From Amphimedon queenslandica (lineage: Eukaryota > Porifera > Demospongiae > Haplosclerida > Niphatidae), in NCBI RefSeq assembly GCF_000090795.2, contig NW_003546243.1, positions 309,520 through 373,519 of the forward strand: a DNA stretch of 64,000 nucleotides. Reading direction: 5' to 3'. Below are positions 26,101-35,100 of this stretch, in pieces. A model generated the notes under the pieces. That model was not told where the DNA came from. It did not search any database and saw only the letters and a list, made by a program, of their open reading frames with translations. A program made the position numbers and the translations under genes. Within the stretch, counting starts at the first letter, position 1, and the number at the start of each line of letters is the position of its first letter.

Positions 26101-29100
26101 AGCCAAGCATAAAAAGAAAAAGAACAAAAATGGCAAGTAGCTCTAATTTTGCTATTGATAGCATTAATAATTATGTACATAATATACTTACATAGATTTT
26201 GGCCCAAGAGAAAGACTACTCGAGGAACAGTCTGAAAGCGACAACGGCCCAATACAAAAGTCACCAACTCAGTTGCCTAGAATCACACCTGTCAGGAACA
26301 TTATCTCTCCAAAAGTTCCCAATTATGATAAAAATGAAGATGATGAGACACAAAGTATGCAACGTATAATACATGCTTATTTTTGATATAATTATTGCTT
26401 AAAGATGACAGACAGAATCCTACTCCTACTGCCAGATGTAATAATGTAAGGCTCAAAGAAAATGAATATCCAATCAGAAGACACTGTTTCCATGACTGCA
26501 CTAAAAAAATCTTTAGAAATAGTAAGTTACAACAATAAAAGAAAATAGCCATCTAATTAAATACTTTTTACTTTAGGAAAGAAATGTGCCATTATTCCTT
26601 TAGTTTTAGCTTTCGTTTTTATGGTAATCTTTATTGTGTGCATATTACGTATCACAGAAATGTATTGGTACTATCACTTTGGTGATGGTGATAATAATAC
26701 TAAGGAATTGTTCATTCCTGTTGAAAGTGTGGTAGATGTGGATCTTACAAGTCTAAACATTAGTACAATACACGATAACAAACTCAATGTCACTATTTTC
26801 AATAAAAGCAGCCTTGTACGAATTGCCATAGGTCATGATGGTCAACAAATTTCTCTGCCATTGAAGACTAATATTACTTTGGGGAAAGGTCAAAGTAAAT
26901 CAATACTACGCTACTGGAAGTCTCATGACAATGTAGCAGGTACTATAAAACTTCTAAATTATGAACACCATATAACTATTGGCTATAAATGGGGAAACAT
27001 GACACATCCACCGCATGGAAATTGCAGTGATCACAGTAATGAATTGAGTGGTACCAGTAATATATTTGACATATCAAAATGTTTCCTTGACAGTGACAGA
27101 GGAAACAACCAAAATATCATACACATGCACATCTGCCATAATGAAAAAGAAGAAGTAGATGTTGAAACAATTCAAACAGCTATCATTGATATTGATATTA
27201 CTGAATCGTATGTCCTGCCAAACAAAGAGTCATACAAAAGTATCTATAATGATGATACAGTCAATCAGAACTCAGCAGTTCTTCAGTTTCCAAGTCTACT
27301 GTCAGAGCTACAACATCCATCCAGTGTGTACATCAATACTTTCTACCCAAACACCAATGGTGAAGACGACAATGAAATGAATTTGAATGAAGTAATTAAA
27401 CTGGACCTTAAGCCTCAAGCAAGTGAAGATGATATGGAGATAATAGAAACAGTTGCATTAGTAATAACTGCTATCCTGTCACTCCTTCTATCCCTCATGA
27501 TGTTTGGAATTGGGATCCGTTGCTGCTGCTGCCATATTAAAACAGGTTTTTATGCTTTGGGACTATTCTATGAAGAACAATAACTTAACTTGTAGTCTTA
27601 GAGTTTTTGGAGTAATGCATTTAATTAGACTATTAATTAATTGGGATTATTTTGTAGTCTTAGTTTGTTTTTATTTTAGTTTGGAATTCAATTCCTACAA
27701 TTATAATCACTTTAAAGTATGTACTGAATGCAGAGGTCATATTTCTGTATGACTAAAGAATTCATGCTTTATTGTCCAACTCACAATATACAGCCCATTA
27801 TGCAGTGGATTCATTGCCACCTTATATGGATAAAATTAATCATCTTAAAATATTGTCAAATAATTCATGATAACCATGTACAGAATGAATCAAGCATCAA
27901 AAATAACAAAGATGGCTAGTAGATCCCCCAATGGTAATGGGTTTAAATAATAGCATCCATAATGTTTAATGTACCTAGAATTGCTGTCATCAAGTGAGAA
28001 ACAACCTCTTTGCCAAGCTAATGGGAGTTCATCAGGAAGCAGTTATTACTCAGCAATACAACCAGCAATACAATCTCAAAGTGATAGTTCACATTCACCT
28101 GGAACATCAGTATCACCTGGGGGATCATCACGATCTGGCGGTTCATCTATCATCAGCAACCGTTCACATAATTCTCAACAAAGTAAGATATAATTATTGC
28201 TAAAAGATGCTCTGTACACCATAGGACTAGGAAATGGAGAATATCCAATCAGAAGACACTGTTTCCGTGACTGTAGTGAAAAAATCTTTAGAAATAGTAA
28301 GTTACAAAAAAGAAAGAAAATAGCTTAATATTTCATTCCTTAGGAAAAAAATGTGTGATTATTTCTTTCACTTTAGCTTTCATTTTTATGGCAATCTTTA
28401 TTGTGTGCATATTGCGCATCACAGAAATGTACTATCAGTTTGGTGAAGGTGACAACAATACAAAGGAATTGTTCATTCCTGTAGAAAGTGTGGTAGAGGT
28501 GAACTTTACAAGTTTAAACATTAGTACAAAACATGCAAACAAGCTCAATGTCACTGCTCTTAATAAAAACAGCCTTATACAAGTTAGTATGGACCACGCT
28601 GGTCATCGAATTCCTCTTCTACTGAACACTAATATTACTTTGGAGAAAGGTCAAAGCAAATCATTGCTGCGTTATTGAAAGTCTTGTGAACATATAACAG
28701 GTAGGATTACACTTTTGAATGATGAACACCCTATAACTATTGGCTATAAATGGGGTAACATAACAGATCCTCCATATGGTAACTGCTATGATCACAGTAG
28801 TGAATTGAATAGTACCAGCAATACATTTAGCATATCAAAATGTTTTGATGACGATGACAGAGGAAATGTCATACACATACACTTCTGCTATGATGAAAGA
28901 GACGATGCTGAAGCAATCTCAAAAGCTATCATTGCTATTAACATTACTGAATCATATGTTCTGCCAAACAAGAAATCATATAAATATATCTACAACAATG
29001 ATATAAACAACCAGAACTCGGCAGTTCTGAAGTTTCCAAGTCTTCTGTCAGAGCTACGTAATCCATCCAAAATGTACATCAATACTTTCTACCCAAATAC

Positions 29101-32100
29101 CAATGATGAAGACTACAATGAAATGATTAAACTGACAATCCAGCCTCAGTCAAGTGAAGATGATATGGAGATAATAGAAACAGTTGCATTAGTAATAACT
29201 GCTATCCTGTCACTCCTTCTATCCCTCATGATGTTTGGAATTGGGATCCGCTGCTGCTGCCCATATTAATTTAAAACAGAATTTTGTGCTTTGAAACTAT
29301 TCTATGAAGAACAATTTTAACTTTGAACTTTAGAGTTTTTGGTTTAATGCATAGACTATTAATTAATTGGTAATTTGTACTTGTATTTCTATTTTTGTTT
29401 GGAATTTGAACAACTATATATAATCACTTTTAAGTAAGTAATGAATGCAGAGGTCATATTTCTGTATCACTAAAAAAATTGTGCTTTATTGTCTAACTCC
29501 CAATATGCAGCCCATGATGTAGTGGATTCATTGCCACCTTATATGGATGTGAGTAAATTTATAAATAACACCCTCAGCATATAATTATGCAAAAGAGTAA
29601 GAATGCCAAACAATAGTTCATGATGACTGATGACTATATATGGAATGACAGCAAAGCATAAGCAACAAGGATGGGAAACAAAGAGAGTAGATCTGCTGCT
29701 ACTAGAGGTAATCAATTAGTTTGAATAATATCGATTGACAATGTTTAATAAACTTAGATTTTTTCTCATCAATTGATCCTGAGAGACAAGCCAGACAACC
29801 TCTTTGCCAATCAGATGGGAATTCATCAGAAGGCAGTTATAGTTCAGTAAAGGAGGAAACGCCCGAAGATTTACTACGAAACTCATGGTCACCTGAAGGC
29901 ACACCTGTCAGTAGCATCACTGCTTTAAATGAAAACAATGAAGAAGAAAATGACGATGATGATCAGGAGCAAAGTATATAATGTTATACCTGTTTATTTT
30001 TGATGTAATTATTGCTTAAAGATGACGAACACGTTCCTGCTCCTGCTGCCAGATGTAATATTGTAAGACTGGAAGAAAATGAAGAGTATCCAATCAAAAG
30101 GCACTGTTTCCGTGACTGCACTAAAAAATTTTTTAGAAATCGTAAGTTACAACAATAAAAGAAAATAACTAAATGCATCATTCTTTAGGAAAGAAATGTG
30201 CAATGGTTCCTTTAACTTTAGCTTTCATTTTTATGGGAATCTTTATTGTGTGCATATTACGCATCACAGAAATGTGTATTCAGCTTCATGAAGATGATGG
30301 TAGTTATACACTGAATCTGTCCATTCCTGTTGAAAGTGTGGTAGATGTGGATCTTATAAGTTTAATGAATAATCATACAATGCACCCAAACAAGATCAAA
30401 GTCACAGTGCCTGATGCAAGTAGCCTCGTACGAGTTGCCATAGCTGATAATGATAATCAACAAGTTGCCATGGCTGATGAAGGTGATCAAATTTCTTTCC
30501 CATTGAACATTAATATTACTTTGGAGAAAGGTCAAAATAAATCAATACTACGCTATTGGAATTTGAATTCTGGTCAAAAACCAGAAGGCAATATAACACT
30601 TTATCATGAACATGCACACAATGTAACCTACGGATACAAATGGGGCAGTATAAAAGATCCTCCTCCATATGGCAACTGTTATGATCATAAGAGTGATTTG
30701 AGTAGCACTAGTAGTATAATTGACATACCAACACAATTCGAAGACAGTGAAAAAAAAGATAAAAATATCATACACATACACTTCTGCTATGACAGTAAAG
30801 AAGATACAGGAGTGAATTCACCAGCTATTATTGGTATTAATGTTACCGAACATTATGTCAAGCCCAAGAATGTGTCGTATAAATATATCTGCACTGATGA
30901 TACAGACAATCACAACTCAGCAGTTCTTCCATATCAAAGTCTTAAGTTAGGGCGCTACAATCCATCCAATCCACAATTATATGTCAATACTCACTATAGA
31001 AATACCGATGATGACTGCAGTGAAATGATTAAACTGAAAATTGAGCCTGATTCAAGTAAAGATGCTATGGAGATAATAGAAATAGTTGCATTAGTAATAA
31101 CTGCTATCCTATCACTCCTTCTATCCCTCATGATGTTTGGAATTGGGATCCGCTGCTGCTGCTGCCATATTAAAACAGGTTTTTGTGCTTTGGGACTATT
31201 CTATGAAGAACAATAACATTACTTGGTCCAATGCATTAATTGTACTTAATTGTTGCACTCCTGCTTTTATTATTGCTTGCAATTTTTAATTGCTACAATT
31301 TCAGTAAAAATTTTTAAAAAGTAGAGCTGTGCACTATATGCATCACCAGTTTATATAGGAGCTAATGGAGCATGAAGCAAGCAATAGACATTACAGTTAT
31401 AAAATGATACCAAAGATGGTAAGTTGAATACAGATAATATTGATTTATAGCAATGACAGTATGCTTTAGTCCATGAATAATAATAATAGTCATGTGAATG
31501 ACTATATAAACTTGAAGGTTAGGGGGTGGAATTAAAAAGCCCTGACAATGGCTGAAGTCACTGAACTAAACGAGAAAGAACCTTTGATAGGTCAAAACAA
31601 TGGAAGAGGAAGAGGTCGGGGGATACTAAGAGGACAAAGAGCAGCTGGATTTGGGAGAGGCCATGCTTATGAGAGACGCCTTGGAAGAGGAAGTAGATCA
31701 CCTGGCCAGGGAAATGGAGATTCTGCTGAAAGTGATCTAAGTGAAAATAGCTCAAGAGCTAGCTCTATGAAATCTGAAAAGTCAGAGTGTCCTACTGTTC
31801 AAGATCTTGATGCTGAAATACAGAATATTGTACCTGAGCCAAGGGGTCCTTACTTAGAGCCAAATGAGGGACTGCATCAGAGACCGGTTCACGAATATGA
31901 AGGTATTATTATATGTCCATTATACTAATGAGACTTTTAAATCCTAATCACAGAGGTACCACCACAGCCGCCACCACCACCACCACCACATGCGCCACCA
32001 CCACCACCACCACCACGGAGACCGCCACCACCCCCACGGAGACAACAACCACAACCGGTGAGACATAATGCAGTAAGGCTAATAGTGGATAATGAAGAAA

Positions 32101-35100
32101 TCATGTATCCATTTAAACGAGGCTGTTGCTTGGACTGTTGCACAAGGAAACTATCAAACAACAGTAAGTCTTTTATGACCGTAATTACAAAAAATGACAC
32201 ATTTACTCTACATAGGAAAGAAATGCTCAGCTGTTGCTTTCTTCTTTGCTATACTGTTCTTAGCAGGGTCAATAGCATGCTTAGTGCTTGTTACTAAGTA
32301 TCCTGAAGTACTAACAGACACTACCGAAAACATCACATTGCACATTCCACCAAAAAGTGCAGTAAAGCTCAGTCTTACTGACTACAACATCAGTACCATA
32401 AAGACAGACCAGCTCACCATTGCTGCTGCAAGCAATGCAGGAAAAGAACACAAAGGTTTGGTAACAATTGCTGCGACTCACAACAGAAAGGAATGCACTG
32501 ATGCGGACAAGATAACAATAAAAAAGTCTTACGAGTATGATAAAACTGAAGAAAAATCCTTCCTACGCTACTGGCCATCATCAAGTCACATATCAGTAAA
32601 GATTTCCATCCATCACAATAGTTCAAATCATGATCACCACATAACAGTTTGGAAATGGGGTACTTTAAGTAATCCCCCACCTGATGTTAGCTGTGAAGCA
32701 ATAAAACCTGGAGCATCAATTATAAATGGAGGAAGCACCAATGAAAGGAAGATTAATGAAAGCATCTTCTTTGACAGCAAACCAAAGAAGAATCACATGA
32801 TCAAAATAACATTCTGCAATAAAAATCCCAACATAACAACGACAGCTAATATAGAGATAAAAGAATGCGTTGCTTTGCCTAACAGAGCACTCTGCAAGTA
32901 TATTTATATTGATGATACTATCAGTGAGAAGCCTAATCCGGTTGAAGTGCAGTTTCAGGGTTTCTTCTCAGAAATGCTAAAGCACTCGATGCTATACATT
33001 GATACACGTCACATGAGCAGCTCAAATAATGAAGCTGATAACGAAATCCAGCTAGAGCTCCAAAATCAAACAAGCAGTAACCCTCTGAAAGAAATAGTTA
33101 TAGCAATAACTGTTATATTGTTTATTGCATCCATTTTATTTTTCTCACTAGGATGCTTCTGCATTTGCTGCTGCAGAAGGAAAGAATTCTGTGGTTGTGG
33201 AGTGTATTATCAAAACAAAAGAGTTTGAGAATTGAGAGTAGTCACTAGAGTACATGTACTTTTTACTGTTAATTGTTTGTATTATGCTGCCTTAATGTTG
33301 TTTTTAATCATTAATAATTAATTAACTTCCTGTATTAAAATAATCACCACAGCAACATCCATCAAAACTATAGGACAATACTCACTACCAGGATACCATT
33401 GATAGCTACAATGAATTGAATAGAGCAATTAAACTGGAAATCCAGCTTGATTCCAGTAAAGATGCTATGGAGATAACAGAAACAATTGCATTAGTAAAAA
33501 TATACAACTGTTACTGCTATCCTGTCACTCCTTTTATCCCTCATGGTGTTTGGAATTGGGATCCGCTGCTGCTGCTGCCATATTAAAACAGGTTTTTGTG
33601 CTTTGGGACTATTCTATGAAGAACAATAACATTACTTGGTCCAATGCATTAATTGTACTTAATTGCTGCACCCCTCAGTGCTTTTATTATTGCTTGCATT
33701 TTTTAATTGCTACAATTTAAATCTTTAGTAAAAATTTTTAAAAATGCAGAGCTGTCCATTGTGCAACACCAGTACTAATGGAGCATGAAGCAAGCAATAG
33801 ACATTACAGTTATAAAATGATATCAAAGATGGTAAGTTGAATACAAAAAATATTGAATTATAGTAATGACAATATGCTTCAGTCCATGAATAATAAAACC
33901 AAGAGTACTCTTGATAATAGTCATGTGAATGACTATATAAACTTGAAGGTTAGGGGGTGGAATTTAAAAACCCTGACAATGGCTGAACTAATAGAGAAAG
34001 AACCTTTGATAGGCCAAAAGAAAAAAAAAGATCATGCTAATCAGAGACGCCTTCGAAGAAGAAGTAGATCACCTGGTTGGGGAAATGGAGATGCTGCTGA
34101 AAGCGATCTAAGTGAAAATAGCTCAAGAGCTAGCTCTATGAAATCTGGAAAGTCAGAGTGTCCTACAGTTCAAGATCTTGATGCTGAAATACAAAATGGG
34201 CCTGAGCCAAGGGATCCTGACTTAGTACCAAATGATAAAATACTTCACCAATATCAAGGTATTGCTATAAAATTATGTCCATGAGACTTTTAAATCCTAA
34301 TCATAGAAGTACCACCACAACAAAGACCACCAGCAGTAAGGCTAATAGTGGATAATGAAGAAATCATGTATCCATTTAAACGAGGCTGTTGCTTGGACTG
34401 TTGCACAAGGAAACTATCAAACAACAGTAAGTCTCTTATGACCGTAATCACATAAAAATGACACGTTTACTCTACATAGGAAAGAAATGCTCGGCTGTTG
34501 CTTTCTTCTTTGCTATACTGTTCTTAGCAGGGTCAATAGCATGCTTAGTGCTTGTTACTAAGTACCCTGAAGTACTAACAGACACTACTGAAAACATCAC
34601 ATTGCACATTCCACTGAAAAGTGCCATAAAGCTCAATCTTACTGACTACAACATCAGTACCATAAAGAGAGACAAGCTTAAAATTGCTGTTGCAAACACT
34701 ACAAAAAAAGAACACAAAGGTTTGATAACAATTGCTACAACTCACAACAGAGAGGAATGCACTGATGAAAATGAGATAACAATGACTTACAAGTATAAGA
34801 AAGGCTATAAAGACTTCTTACGCTACTGGCCATCATCAAGTCATGTATCAGTAACAATATCCATCCGTGACAATGATGATAACCACATCATAGCTTGGAA
34901 ATGGGGCACTTTAAGTAATCCTCCACCACTTGACCTTAAATGTGAAGCACTAAACACGCATGATAAATCTACAAAGACAGAGATCAACCAAAGTATCTTC
35001 TTTAATAACAAACCAAGGGATATGAATTATATCAGAGTAATACTCTGCAATAAAGCTGACACAGAAACAATTGCTAATATCGAGATAAAAGAATGCATTG

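Noticed and set aside
28676-28678. The TGA in member F as a selenocysteine codon, given that its host gene is the Sec elongation factor
   Set aside because: All paralogues have Trp (TGG) there, no Cys homologue exists at this site, and I see no SECIS-like structure in the 3' region. A simple nonsense change explains it.
31937-32200. Gly-rich minus-strand frame opposite the proline tract
   Set aside because: It is the complement of the CCA repeats in an exon of member H; no independent support.
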